From positions 21,372 through 85,371 of the forward strand of contig JANQQS010000013.1 of the NCBI GenBank assembly GCA_028284955.1: 64,000 nucleotides of DNA. Reading direction: 5' to 3'. Numbering within the stretch: position 1 is the stretch's first letter; each line of letters begins with the position of its first letter. The position numbers were made by a program, and so were the translations under genes. Of the stretch, positions 9,424 to 18,170 are shown piece after piece. The stretch is from Myxococcota bacterium. Its GTDB lineage: Bacteria > Myxococcota_A > Polyangia > Polyangiales > Houyiibacteriaceae. The notes under the pieces are model-generated. The model was given only the letters and a program-made list of their open reading frames with translations. It ran no database searches and was not told where the DNA came from.

Positions 9424-9777
9424 CTACGGATCAGGCACGACGAGATCGACAAACCCGCTGCTTTCGCCCTCGAAACGCTGCCAAACCTGAAGCGCGTCGC
9501 CAGAATCCGCGCGAATATTTAGCTCAAACTCGCCTTGGGCGTCCGCCGTGCCGATCACCCCGGCTGCCCGCCGAGGGTTGTAGGCGAATACGAACGCTTC
9601 TTCGATGGCGCCGCTGCCCTCGATCGTGACGATCCCCTCGGCGTCAGGCGCCGAGCTGACCGCAACGGGCGGCGGCAAAGGCAGCGTTGGCGCGGCGGTG
9701 CCAGTGCAACCGCCTATGAGGAACCCATGAAGCAGGCCAAGCAACGCGCCGAGCCCGATGATCCGTCGTCGTGTCAT
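9424..9777 (-). CDS. Small predicted lipoprotein
   Basis: 117 residues from ATG 9777. The sequence begins MTRRRIIGLGALLGLL and has the lipobox LIGGC at about residues 20-24, so the mature protein is a lipoprotein of about 95 residues. The remainder is a single small beta-rich domain (VTIEGSGAIEEAFVFAYN, VIGTADAQGEFELNIRA) that resembles a carboxypeptidase-regulatory-like/prealbumin fold (inference). The longer frame starting at 9837 lacks a signal-like N-terminus. It is upstream of, and co-directional with, the SPOR gene. Specific function unknown. Confidence 0.7.
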   Translation of the reverse strand: MTRRRIIGLGALLGLLHGFLIGGCTGTAAPTLPLPPPVAVSSAPDAEGIVTIEGSGAIEEAFVFAYNPRRAAGVIGTADAQGEFELNIRADSGDALQVWQRFEGESSGFVDLVVPDP

Positions 9778-10080
9778 GCCAGCCAACCCGCCAGAGAGCT
9801 GCAAACCAGGTGCCGATTCTCTGCCCGGGGCGCCCACGGGTCTGCCGATTGTGTTCTGGCCGGTGTTTTCCAGGTGATTCCCCCATCGATAAAGAACGAA
9901 AAGAAGTGGCGAGCTACCTAGCGAACCAGTTTGCCCGCGCTGAGCTCGTTCGCCATTCAGCCAACAAAGTTGGCTATTGCCGTCAATCTCGTTGCGTTTT
10001 TGCCCGCCCCAGACCGTGCGTAGAAACCTCGCTCATGATAGCGTCCGGCCTCTCCAAAGTTCTCTCTTCACGAGCCTTTA
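9778..10080. promoter_or_regulatory. Divergent intergenic region upstream of gyrA
   Basis: 303 nt between the lipoprotein (minus) and gyrA (plus), without a supportable gene. A perfect inverted repeat AGCCAAC-AAA-GTTGGCT lies at 9959-9975, about 105 nt before the gyrA ATG. It has no following T-run, so it is more likely an operator or 5'-leader hairpin than a terminator. No convincing promoter hexamers were found. Confidence 0.35.
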
Positions 10081-12687
10081 ATGCCTGAAACGTCGCATCA
10101 CAAGCTCCCCGTCACCATCGAAGACGAGCTGCGTCGCTCCTATCTCGACTACGCCATGAGCGTCATCATCGGGCGCGCGATTCCCGACGCCCGAGACGGC
10201 CTCAAGCCAGTCCACCGCCGGATTCTCTACTCGATGCACGAACAGAGCGTGCATTGGAATCAAGCCTACAAAAAGAGCGCGCGCATCGTCGGCGACGTGC
10301 TCGGCAAATATCACCCCCACGGCGACACCGCCGTCTACGACGCGCTGGTCCGCATGGCCCAAGAGTTTTCCATGCGTTACCCGCTCGTCGACGGCCAGGG
10401 GAACTTCGGTTCGGTCGACGGAGATCCCCCCGCCGCCATGCGATACACCGAGGTGCGCATGGCGCGCTTCGCCGCCGACTTGCTGGCGGATATCGAAAAG
10501 CAAACCGTCGACTTCGGGCCAAACTTTGATGATTCCGAGCAAGAGCCCTTGGTTCTGCCGAGCCGGATTCCCAACCTACTGGTGAACGGCTCCGGCGGCA
10601 TCGCCGTGGGCATGGCGACCAATATTCCGCCACACAATCTGCGCGAAATCATCGACGCCTCGATCCGGCTCATCGAACAACCCGAGCTCACCGTCGATCA
10701 ACTGATGGTCGACGACCCGGAGAGCGGGCGCTTGGGCGTGCGCGGGCCCGATTTCCCGACCGCCGGCTTCATCTACGGCACAAGCGGCATCCACCAAGCG
10801 TACCGAACCGGCCGCGGCCGCGTCGTGATGCGAGGCCGCGCGCAGATCGAACCGATCCCCGGCAAGACCAACCGCGAAATGATCGTGGTCACGGAAATCC
10901 CCTTTCAGGTCAACAAGGCCGAACTCATCAAAAAGATCGCCGACCTCGTTCGCGATAAGAAGATCGACGGCATCACCGACCTGCGCGATGAATCCGACCG
11001 CGACGGCATGCGCATGGTGATCGAGCTGCGGGGCGACGCTCACCCTGAAGTCGTGCTCAACACCCTGTACCGCATGACCCAGCTGCAGACGACGTTCGGC
11101 TACAACTGCCTCGCCATCGTCAGCAAGCGGCCCGAGGTCCTCAACCTCAAAGACGCGCTCAACGTATTTATCGAACACCGACGCGAAGTCGTCACGCGAA
11201 GGTCGCGGTTTGAGCTCAACCAAGCGCTGGCCCAGCGAGAAATCGTCGAAGGCCTGGGCATGGCGGTCACCGATGTCGATTTGGTGGTGCGCACGATTCG
11301 GGAGTCGAAAGATCCCGACGAAGCCAAAGGCCGCTTGCTCAAACTGCCGCTCAAAGGCCTCGAAGAGTTTGTGCGCCGCGCTGGCCGCCCCGAAGACGAA
11401 ATTCAAGAGGCCAAAGCGCGCGGCGAATACTTTCTCAGCGAACGGCAGGCCAAGGCCATTCTCGAGATGCGCCTCGCTCGCCTTACGGGCCTCGAGCGCG
11501 AAAAGCTCGCCGCCGACTACGGAAAGCTCTCCGAGCTCATCGCGCGACTGCGCGCGATTTTGGCTAGTGAAAAGCTCTTGCTCGAGCTGATCGTGCAAGA
11601 GCTTCAAGAGGTGCGTGACCGCTATGGCGACGACCGCCGAACCGAGGTCGTCGAAGCCGAAGGCGAAATCTCCATTGAAGACCTCGTCGCTGACGAAGAA
11701 GTCGTGGTGACGGTGTCGCAGAAGGGCTACATCAAGCGGGTTCCGCTCTCGGAGTACGCGGCGCAGAGCCGAGGCGGACGCGGCAAACGCGCGATGGATA
11801 CGCGAGCCGAAGACTTCGTTCGCTGGGTCTTCGTCATCAACGCCCACGCGCATATTCTTTTTCTCGACGACCGCGGCATCGCGTTCTTGAAGAAAGTCTA
11901 CGAAATCCCCGCGGCAGGGCGCAGCGCCCGCGGGCGCGCGGTGGTGAACTTAGTCGGCATGGAGCCTGATCGACGGGTCGCCGCCATCGTGCCGATACGC
12001 GAATTTGTCGACGATGGGTTTTTGCTCACCTGCACCCGGAAAGGCAAAGTCAAACGCACCACGCTGAGCGCGTACGACAACATTCGTCAGACCGGCATCA
12101 TCGGCGTAGGCCTCGACGACGGCGATGAATTGCTTACTGCGCGCATCGTCGCCCCCGGACAAGAAGTCTTAATCGGCACCGCGCTGGGCTTAAGTATTCG
12201 CTTCAGCGTAGAAGAAGTACGCCCCACCGGGCGTAGCTCGCGAGGCGTCAAAGGCATCGAGCTTCGCGACGGCGATGAGGTCATCGGCTTCGATATCGTC
12301 GAAGACGAAGCCGTGCAGCAGGTGCTTGCGATTAGCGAAAACGGCTACGGCAAGCGAACCCGCCTCGACAAAGATTGGCGCGCGCAAAGCCGCGGCGGCA
12401 AAGGCATCATTGCCATCGGAACGTCCGAACGAAACGGCCGTTTGGTGCGGCTCCGGCTGGTCGACCCCAGCGATGAACTCATGGTGATTACCGACGGAGG
12501 CCAGGTCATCCGGACGCGGGTCAGCGAAATCCGCGAAACCGGCCGCAACGCCCAAGGGGTGATTGTGATTCGACTCGGCGAGGGCGAAAAAGTGGTGGAT
12601 GTCGAACCGGTGAGCGAACAAGAAGAAGACAATCCTGAAGAAGAAGACAATCCTATTGCCGAAACAGAGGAACCCGGGCACGAATAA
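10081..12687 (+). CDS. gyrA: DNA gyrase subunit A
   Basis: 868 residues, normal for GyrA. Subunit of the type II topoisomerase that introduces negative supercoils. The catalytic Tyr122 sits in [10 protein letters not shown]; the quinolone-determining region reads [16 protein letters not shown] with Thr83 and Asp87 (E. coli numbering coincides). The GyrA box QSRGGRG near residue 561 in the C-terminal pinwheel domain separates it from ParC. The last 30 residues form an acidic tail in which an 18-bp duplication gives [11 protein letters not shown]. The ATG at 10081 precedes a conserved start ([19 protein letters not shown]). The stop is only 3 nt from the hsp70-like gene, so the two are very likely co-transcribed. 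Confidence 0.98.
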   Translation: MPETSHHKLPVTIEDELRRSYLDYAMSVIIGRAIPDARDGLKPVHRRILYSMHEQSVHWNQAYKKSARIVGDVLGKYHPHGDTAVYDALVRMAQEFSMRYPLVDGQGNFGSVDGDPPAAMRYTEVRMARFAADLLADIEKQTVDFGPNFDDSEQEPLVLPSRIPNLLVNGSGGIAVGMATNIPPHNLREIIDASIRLIEQPELTVDQLMVDDPESGRLGVRGPDFPTAGFIYGTSGIHQAYRTGRGRVVMRGRAQIEPIPGKTNREMIVVTEIPFQVNKAELIKKIADLVRDKKIDGITDLRDESDRDGMRMVIELRGDAHPEVVLNTLYRMTQLQTTFGYNCLAIVSKRPEVLNLKDALNVFIEHRREVVTRRSRFELNQALAQREIVEGLGMAVTDVDLVVRTIRESKDPDEAKGRLLKLPLKGLEEFVRRAGRPEDEIQEAKARGEYFLSERQAKAILEMRLARLTGLEREKLAADYGKLSELIARLRAILASEKLLLELIVQELQEVRDRYGDDRRTEVVEAEGEISIEDLVADEEVVVTVSQKGYIKRVPLSEYAAQSRGGRGKRAMDTRAEDFVRWVFVINAHAHILFLDDRGIAFLKKVYEIPAAGRSARGRAVVNLVGMEPDRRVAAIVPIREFVDDGFLLTCTRKGKVKRTTLSAYDNIRQTGIIGVGLDDGDELLTARIVAPGQEVLIGTALGLSIRFSVEEVRPTGRSSRGVKGIELRDGDEVIGFDIVEDEAVQQVLAISENGYGKRTRLDKDWRAQSRGGKGIIAIGTSERNGRLVRLRLVDPSDELMVITDGGQVIRTRVSEIRETGRNAQGVIVIRLGEGEKVVDVEPVSEQEEDNPEEEDNPIAETEEPGHE

Positions 12688-12690
12688 AGA

Positions 12691-14850
12691 ATGAGCGACG
12701 GAATTCTGGGGATCGATTTGGGAACCACCAATTCGGTGGCGGCCATTGCAGAATCGGACGGCGTACGCACGCTCCCCGCGGCCGATGGGCAGCCTCTCAT
12801 CCCCTCGGTCGTCTCGTTCCATCCGAACGGCAACGTGCTCACGGGCGCAGAAGCCCGCCAGCGGCGGCTCATCGACCCCGAAAACACGATCTATTCGATC
12901 AAGCGTTTGATCGGGCGGCCTTTTCAGAGCGAAGAAGTCAGCCGCGCGCAAAAACGTTTTCCTTTTGAACTCAAAGCGAGCCCCAGCGGAGGCGTGCTGG
13001 TAAGCGCGCGCGGGCGAACGTATACGCTCAGCGAAATCAGCGCGCTGGTGTTGCGCGAAGTGCGTACCCGAGCCGAAGCCGCGCTTGGCCACGGGTGCAA
13101 AGGCGCCGTGGTGACGGTGCCCGCCAACTTCAACGAGCTGCAACGAAGCGCCACCAAGGCGGCCGGGCGAGTCGCGGGGCTCGACGTGATGCGCATTCTC
13201 AACGAGCCGACCGCCGCCGCTTTGGCCTACGGCTATTCGCGGGCCACCAAGGAGCGCATCGCCATCTTCGATTTCGGCGGCGGTACGTTCGACGTGACGA
13301 TCTTGCAGCTCGCGGGCGAAGTCTTCGAAGTGCTCGCCACCGCAGGCGACACGTACCTTGGCGGAGACGATATCGACGTGCTCATCGCCGAGCGCATGGC
13401 CTGCGAGTTTCTCGAATCTTATCGCTACGACCCCCGCGACGATTTGCAGGCGTTCGAACGACTGCGCGCGGCGGCCGAATGGGCAAAATGTCGCTTGTCG
13501 GAAGAACTCAGCGTCAGCCTTCGAGTCGAGGAACTCGCGTATGGACCAGGCGGCTCCGCGCTCGACCTGAGCTTTGCCCTCGAGCGAGAAACCCTGGAGG
13601 CTATGGCGCGCCCGATCGTCCAGCGAACGTTCACGGTATGCGAAGACGCATTGCGCATCGCGAACATCCGCCCATCCCAGCTCGACAGCGTCATTTTGGT
13701 GGGTGGCGCGACGCGCATGCCGCTCGTGAAGGCGATGGTAGAAAGCTTCTTCGGCAAAAAGCCGCTGGACGATGTCGACCCCGAGCTCGTGGTAGCCCAG
13801 GGGGCAGCCATCCAAGCCCGGGCGCTGACCACGTCTCGCGCCCCCGTCGCGGTGCCTCCTCCTCCGCCCTTTCTTGCCGCTTCTCTCAAGAGCGCTTCCC
13901 TCCAGAATAGCCCCCTCCAAAATAGCCCGCTCCAAAATAGCCCGCTTCAGAACGCTCCCCTCAAAGGCACACCAGATCGCCCGTTTCAAACCGTCCCTTT
14001 CGACATCGGCGCGCCGCCTCCCCCTCCTTCCTCTGCTCTGTCTCCCGATCCGAAGCCGACAGGGCTCGACATCGACGATGAGCCGACCGAAGTTCGCAAC
14101 CCTTCCCCCGCGCTGCTTCGCCTCGATGCCACGGAGCCCAACTGGATTCCTCCGTCGGCGGTTGTTCAAGCGCAAGACGCGGTTCTGCCCGGCGAGGATA
14201 CCCAACACGACGGAATCACCCGGCATGATGAAAAAACAAAAGAACAGGACCTTGATTCTGACGAATCCGAGTTTGAGCCCACCGAAGACTTCGTAAAGAC
14301 ACGAGACGTTCATCTTCCAGGAGCCGAGCGGTTCCAGCCGCCTCCCCCTGTCCCCGACGCGCCAGCACTAGACGTTCCGCTCGTGAATGAGCCCGCAGCG
14401 AGCGAGCCCGCCGCGGTCAGGCCGCCGCTGCTGCTCGATGTCACCCCGCTATCGCTGGGAATCGAAACCGTCAACGGATATTGCGAACACATCATCGAAC
14501 GCAACTCGGTGATCCCCATTCAGCAAGCGCGACTCTTTTCCACCGCCCAGGACAACCAAGAAGTGGTGCGCGTTCGCGTATGTCAGGGTGAATCACGGCG
14601 CCTCGAAGAAAACCAAGCGCTCGGGGTCATCCAGCTCAGCGGGCTGCGCGCTGGCGCGCGAGGCCAGGTGCACATACGGGTCGCGTTTATGATCGACTCC
14701 GACGGCACACTCAACGTCGCTGCAACTGACGAAACCACCGGACAACGACAAGAAGTTGAAATCCAGCTTATCGGCGGCATCCCGGACGAACAAATCCTCG
14801 CACTGAAGCGCCGACATGAATCGATGTTTCCCGATTCGAGCGTGTCATAA
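12691..14850 (+). CDS. Divergent Hsp70 (DnaK-like) with ~200-residue interdomain linker and no lid
   Basis: 719 residues. The nucleotide-binding domain is complete (1-378): phosphate-1 loop GIDLGTTNS, phosphate-2 FDFGGGTFDV, adenosine motif VILVGGATRMP. In ordinary DnaK the hydrophobic linker and DVTPLSLGIET follow almost directly; here they begin at 580, after about 200 low-complexity residues (379-578) rich in Pro, Asp and Glu, including a 15-bp repeat coding SPLQN units. The substrate-binding beta domain (580-695) is present, but the protein ends about 20 residues later, so the helical lid (~100 residues) is missing. An ATP-binding chaperone is likely, with altered allosteric coupling (inference). 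It sits 3 nt after gyrA and 24 nt before a J-domain gene, its plausible co-chaperone. Confidence 0.92.
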   Translation: MSDGILGIDLGTTNSVAAIAESDGVRTLPAADGQPLIPSVVSFHPNGNVLTGAEARQRRLIDPENTIYSIKRLIGRPFQSEEVSRAQKRFPFELKASPSGGVLVSARGRTYTLSEISALVLREVRTRAEAALGHGCKGAVVTVPANFNELQRSATKAAGRVAGLDVMRILNEPTAAALAYGYSRATKERIAIFDFGGGTFDVTILQLAGEVFEVLATAGDTYLGGDDIDVLIAERMACEFLESYRYDPRDDLQAFERLRAAAEWAKCRLSEELSVSLRVEELAYGPGGSALDLSFALERETLEAMARPIVQRTFTVCEDALRIANIRPSQLDSVILVGGATRMPLVKAMVESFFGKKPLDDVDPELVVAQGAAIQARALTTSRAPVAVPPPPPFLAASLKSASLQNSPLQNSPLQNSPLQNAPLKGTPDRPFQTVPFDIGAPPPPPSSALSPDPKPTGLDIDDEPTEVRNPSPALLRLDATEPNWIPPSAVVQAQDAVLPGEDTQHDGITRHDEKTKEQDLDSDESEFEPTEDFVKTRDVHLPGAERFQPPPPVPDAPALDVPLVNEPAASEPAAVRPPLLLDVTPLSLGIETVNGYCEHIIERNSVIPIQQARLFSTAQDNQEVVRVRVCQGESRRLEENQALGVIQLSGLRAGARGQVHIRVAFMIDSDGTLNVAATDETTGQRQEVEIQLIGGIPDEQILALKRRHESMFPDSSVS
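13899..13958. repeat. 15-bp tandem repeat, 4 copies, in frame
   Basis: Four 15-bp units related to CTCCAAAATAGCCCG, two of them identical, encode (LQNSP)n in the linker of the Hsp70-like protein. Confidence 0.9.
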
Positions 14851-14874
14851 ACGCCCTCCCTCACGAGCGACCCG

Positions 14875-15345
14875 ATGAGCAACCTCGACCACGAAAACTA
14901 CTATGCGCTGCTCGGCGTTCGCCGCGACGCAACGGTGGACGAAATTCGCGATGCGTTCCATCGATTCTCCCTCGCGCACCATCCCGACAACCTCCCGCCC
15001 GACGCAAGCGAAGCGCGAAAGCAGGCTACCGACGCATTCTGCCGCGGCACCGAAGCCTATCGCGTGCTCCTCAACCCTCAATCTCGAGCGCAGTACGATG
15101 CAGCCCTCCAGACGGGCGCTCGAACCGACGTAGCGTCGATGCGGCCGCCCGGCCGAAGCACCAAGCCGCCGGGCCCTCAAATCAAATCGATCAAAGCCCG
15201 GCCGCTCTATCAGCGCGCGCTGCAGGCGATCAAAAAAGAAGATTGGAAAACCGCGCGGCTCAATCTTCAAATCGCGCTGCAGTACGAACCAGACCATCCC
15301 CTCTTGCTTTCGCAGCTACGCACCGTAGAACAGGCGCTGAAGTAG
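14875..15345 (+). CDS. Small J-domain protein with TPR-like tail
   Basis: 156 residues. The J domain spans about 7-76 (YYALLGVRRDATVDEIRDAF, then HHPDN containing the HPD motif needed to stimulate Hsp70 ATPase). A Pro-rich linker (about 85-105) leads to a C-terminal helix-turn-helix pair (YQRALQAIKKEDWKTARLNL, then a second helix) that resembles one TPR. There is no G/F region, zinc finger or DnaJ substrate domain, so it is a class-C J protein. The position 24 nt after the unusual Hsp70 gene suggests it is the dedicated partner. The ATG at 14875 was used; no strong ribosome-binding site is visible, so translation may be coupled. Confidence 0.88.
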   Translation: MSNLDHENYYALLGVRRDATVDEIRDAFHRFSLAHHPDNLPPDASEARKQATDAFCRGTEAYRVLLNPQSRAQYDAALQTGARTDVASMRPPGRSTKPPGPQIKSIKARPLYQRALQAIKKEDWKTARLNLQIALQYEPDHPLLLSQLRTVEQALK

Positions 15346-15413
15346 TTTCCTCACGGGAACTGCCCACCCGCCGGAGTGTGTTCCTGCCGTCTCTCGCCTG
15401 CTATGTTTCCGCC

Positions 15414-16013
15414 ATGAGCTCCCGAACCGCGTCCATCGAACGAAAGACGAAGGAAACTCAGGTTCAGATTGAACTGAATCTGGACGGCACAGGTTCGCAT
15501 CAGATCCGAACGCCCATTGGGTTTCTTACCCATATGCTCGAACAGCTGTCGCGCCACAGCCTCATCGACCTACGCATCGAAGCAGAGGGCGACACCCATA
15601 TCGACGGGCACCACACCACCGAAGACATCGCGATCGCTCTAGGCAAAGCGGTCGCTGATGCGTTGGGCGACAAGCAGGGCATCGCGCGCTACGGATCGGC
15701 CACGCTTCCGATGGACGAAGCGCGGGTCACCTGCGCGCTCGACTTGTCGGGGCGAGTCTTTTTCGTATGGGAGGTTCCGCTTCCGAAAGCGAAAGTTGGC
15801 GATTTCGACACCGAGCTTGCCGAGGTATTCTTCGAAGGGTTTGCCCGAGGCGCGCAATGCAACCTCCACGTGGAACTTCATGCGGGCGAAAACCTTCATC
15901 ACATCATCGAAGTGAGCTTCAAGGCGCTCGCGCGCTCGCTGCGCGGAGCCACCGAGCTCGACCCGCGCGCCGCGCACATCTTACCTTCGACCAAAGGTAC
16001 GCTGACCGAATAG
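15414..16013 (+). CDS. hisB: Imidazoleglycerol-phosphate dehydratase
   Basis: 199 residues from the ATG at 15414 (MSSRTASIERKTKET); the open frame upstream to 15243 lies within or just after the J-domain gene and is not HisB-like. The enzyme dehydrates imidazole-glycerol phosphate to imidazole-acetol phosphate in histidine synthesis. Mn-binding histidine motifs are visible: FLTHMLEQLSRHS, HIDGHHTTED and NLHHIIEVSFKALARS. This is the monofunctional form without the N-terminal histidinol-phosphatase domain. First gene of the hisB-hisH-hisA-hisF run; 68 nt separate it from the upstream J-domain gene, so a promoter there is possible. Confidence 0.96.
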   Translation: MSSRTASIERKTKETQVQIELNLDGTGSHQIRTPIGFLTHMLEQLSRHSLIDLRIEAEGDTHIDGHHTTEDIAIALGKAVADALGDKQGIARYGSATLPMDEARVTCALDLSGRVFFVWEVPLPKAKVGDFDTELAEVFFEGFARGAQCNLHVELHAGENLHHIIEVSFKALARSLRGATELDPRAAHILPSTKGTLTE

Positions 16014-16023
16014 ACGGCCGCAC

Positions 16024-16644
16024 ATGAACATCAGTATTCTTGACCTGGGTCTCGGCAATTTGCACAGCGTAGCCCGCGCGTTTGAGCGCGCCGGGGCTGC
16101 GCCGCAATTCATTCGCACGCCTCGCGAGGTCGACGAGGCTCGGGCATTGGTGGTGCCGGGTCAGGGAGCCTTTAGAGAATGCGCGGCCGCGCTCAAAGGA
16201 CCGCTCGGCCCGAGCCTCGAGCGTTTTATCTCCTCCGGTCGAAGCTACCTCGGCATCTGCCTCGGCATGCAGCTCCTCTTCGAAACGAGCGAGGAAGCAC
16301 CCGGCGAACCCGGGCTTGGCTTATTCGCGGGAACCGTCAAGCGATTCGCACCTGCTATGGACGAAGCCTCGGGCGACCCGCTCAAGGTGCCGCACATGGG
16401 CTGGAACCAAATCGACGGAGACCACCCTCTGCTCGAACCGAAGTCGTGGTTCTACTTCGTGCACAGCTATCACTGCGTTCCTCGAGACACCCAGTGGATC
16501 GCTGCCACCGCCGACTACGGAACTCGGTTTTGCGCCGCGGTTGCTCGAGACAACGTCTTTGCCTGCCAGTTTCACCCCGAAAAAAGCCACCATGCTGGCG
16601 GTCAGCTGATCAAGCGTTTCTTGGAGCAGTGTTCATGGAGTTGA
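16024..16644 (+). CDS. hisH: Imidazole glycerol phosphate synthase glutaminase subunit
   Basis: 206 residues. Class I glutamine amidotransferase that supplies ammonia to HisF. The catalytic triad is visible: Cys79 in GICLGMQ, His184 and Glu186 in QFHPEKS. The starting MNISILDLGLGNLHSV matches HisH N-termini. It begins 10 nt after hisB and its last 10 nt overlap the start of hisA, pointing to coupled translation. Confidence 0.97.
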   Translation: MNISILDLGLGNLHSVARAFERAGAAPQFIRTPREVDEARALVVPGQGAFRECAAALKGPLGPSLERFISSGRSYLGICLGMQLLFETSEEAPGEPGLGLFAGTVKRFAPAMDEASGDPLKVPHMGWNQIDGDHPLLEPKSWFYFVHSYHCVPRDTQWIAATADYGTRFCAAVARDNVFACQFHPEKSHHAGGQLIKRFLEQCSWS

Positions 16645-17354
16645 TTCCCGCGATCGATATTCTCGACGGAAACGTCGTGCGATTGAGCCAAGGCGACTAC
16701 GACCAAGTCACCGTCTACGACCACGACCCCGGGCGCGTGGCCACGGAGTTTGAACAAGCTGGGGCCCGACGCGTGCATGTCGTAGATCTCGATGGCGCGC
16801 GCGACGGAGAGCCTCGCAACACCGCAGCCATCGAACGCATCTTGAGCTGCACCGAGCTGTCGATTCAAATCGGCGGAGGCATTCGCAACGCCGACATCGC
16901 CAAACGCTGGTACGACGCCGGCGCAGCCCGCGTGGTGATGGGAACCGCGGCGGTTCGAATGCCCGAAGCGGTGCAACAGCTCTGCGAAGCGAACCCGGAC
17001 GGCGTCGTGGTGGCGATCGATGCGCGCCAAGGAGACGTTGCGGTCGAAGGATGGCTCAAATCGTCGGGGCGTTCAGTCGAGGAGTTCGCGATCGAAGTCG
17101 ACAGCTGGAACCCCGCGGCGATTCTCTATACCAACATCGAGCGCGACGGAACCCGCGAAGGGCCCGACGTGCAGGGAACCCAAACGCTGCAAGAGCGGCT
17201 GCGCGCCACCGTCATCGCCTCGGGCGGTATCGGCAGCCTCGCGCATTTGAAGGCGCTCGCTCGGGCCAACGTTCGCGCCACGGTCTGCGGTCGAGCGCTT
17301 TATAGCGGCGCCTTTTCGCTCCCAGACGCGTTCGCCGCCGCGGAGGGAAGCTGA
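16635..17354 (+). CDS. hisA: ProFAR isomerase (phosphoribosylformimino-AICAR-P isomerase)
   Basis: 239 residues from the ATG at 16635, which has GGAG 8 nt upstream and lies inside the end of hisH. A (beta/alpha)8 enzyme that isomerises ProFAR to PRFAR. Catalytic Asp8 is in AIDILDGNVVRL, and the second Asp lies in the IERDGTREGP region; phosphate-binding glycines are seen in IGGGIR and ASGGIG. The frame is open upstream through hisH, which could mislead into a longer HisA, but the conserved start is here. It ends directly against hisF. Confidence 0.97.
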   Translation: MELIPAIDILDGNVVRLSQGDYDQVTVYDHDPGRVATEFEQAGARRVHVVDLDGARDGEPRNTAAIERILSCTELSIQIGGGIRNADIAKRWYDAGAARVVMGTAAVRMPEAVQQLCEANPDGVVVAIDARQGDVAVEGWLKSSGRSVEEFAIEVDSWNPAAILYTNIERDGTREGPDVQGTQTLQERLRATVIASGGIGSLAHLKALARANVRATVCGRALYSGAFSLPDAFAAAEGS

Positions 17355-18170
17355 ATGCTCGCGCGGAGAATCGTTCCCTGTTTGGACGTGAAATCCGGCC
17401 GAGTCGTGAAAGGAATCAACTTCGTCGATTTGCGCGACGCAGGCGACCCGGTGGAATGCGCCCGGCGCTACAGCGACGAGGGAGCCGACGAAATCACCTT
17501 CTTGGATATCACCGCGTCCCACGAAGAACGACGAACGCTCTTTGATCTCGTAGAGCGAACCGCGTCCACGGTAGCGGTGCCTCTCACCGTCGGCGGCGGC
17601 GTGCGTACGCGCCAAGACGTGCGCGATTTGCTTTCCGCGGGCGCCGACAAAGTCTCGATCAATACCGCAGCCCTACAAAACCCAGACCTCATCGCCACCG
17701 CGTCTTCGGCGTTTGGCGCCCAGGCCATCGTGGTGGCCATTGATGCTCGGCGCGCGTCCCCGGAGCTCACCCAATGGGAAGTGTTCACCCACGGGGGAAG
17801 GCGCGCGACCGGAGTCGACGCGATCGAATGGGCCACGCACGTGGTATCGCTGGGCGCGGGGGAAATTTTGCTGACCAGCATGGACCGCGACGGGACCCGC
17901 GACGGATACGACCTGGCGCTCACCCACGCGGTCAGCTCAGCGGTTTCGGTGCCCGTGGTAGCGTCGGGCGGCGTTGGAACGCTGGAGCATATTCTGTCGG
18001 GTTTTGTCGAAGGCAAAGCCGATGCCGCGCTCGCCGCGTCGATTTTTCACGACGGCGAATTCTCTATCGGCGAGGTAAAGCGGTATCTTCTTGATCGAAA
18101 CGTCTGCATTCGACCTCCACCTCCACCTCCACCTCCACCCTTGCCCCCGCCCCCCAGCCCGGCCTCATGA
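17355..18170 (+). CDS. hisF: Imidazole glycerol phosphate synthase cyclase subunit with poly-proline tail
   Basis: 271 residues; the cyclase that joins PRFAR and HisH-derived ammonia to give imidazole-glycerol phosphate and AICAR. Asp11 ([12 protein letters not shown]) and the second catalytic Asp (VVAIDARR) are present, as is [13 protein letters not shown] lies 8 nt before the ATG, which abuts the hisA stop. The core ends as in other HisF ([11 protein letters not shown]), but about 18 extra residues follow, nearly all Pro, coded by a CCTCCA-type hexamer run around 18113-18150. The final ATGA overlaps the next start. Confidence 0.97.
   Translation: MLARRIVPCLDVKSGRVVKGINFVDLRDAGDPVECARRYSDEGADEITFLDITASHEERRTLFDLVERTASTVAVPLTVGGGVRTRQDVRDLLSAGADKVSINTAALQNPDLIATASSAFGAQAIVVAIDARRASPELTQWEVFTHGGRRATGVDAIEWATHVVSLGAGEILLTSMDRDGTRDGYDLALTHAVSSAVSVPVVASGGVGTLEHILSGFVEGKADAALAASIFHDGEFSIGEVKRYLLDRNVCIRPPPPPPPPPLPPPPSPAS

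Noticed and set aside
10576..11853. Long minus-strand ORF (425 residues) opposite gyrA
   Set aside because: Fully antisense to a highly conserved gene; no domain, start context or neighbour supports it. Long antisense frames are expected in GC-rich DNA.
12190..14313. Long minus-strand ORF (707 residues) opposite gyrA and the Hsp70 gene
   Set aside because: Antisense shadow of two well-supported genes with Arg/Gly-rich composition typical of antisense frames.
16179..17354. Apparent longer HisA with upstream extension
   Set aside because: The extension lies inside hisH in another frame; the conserved HisA start is at 16635.
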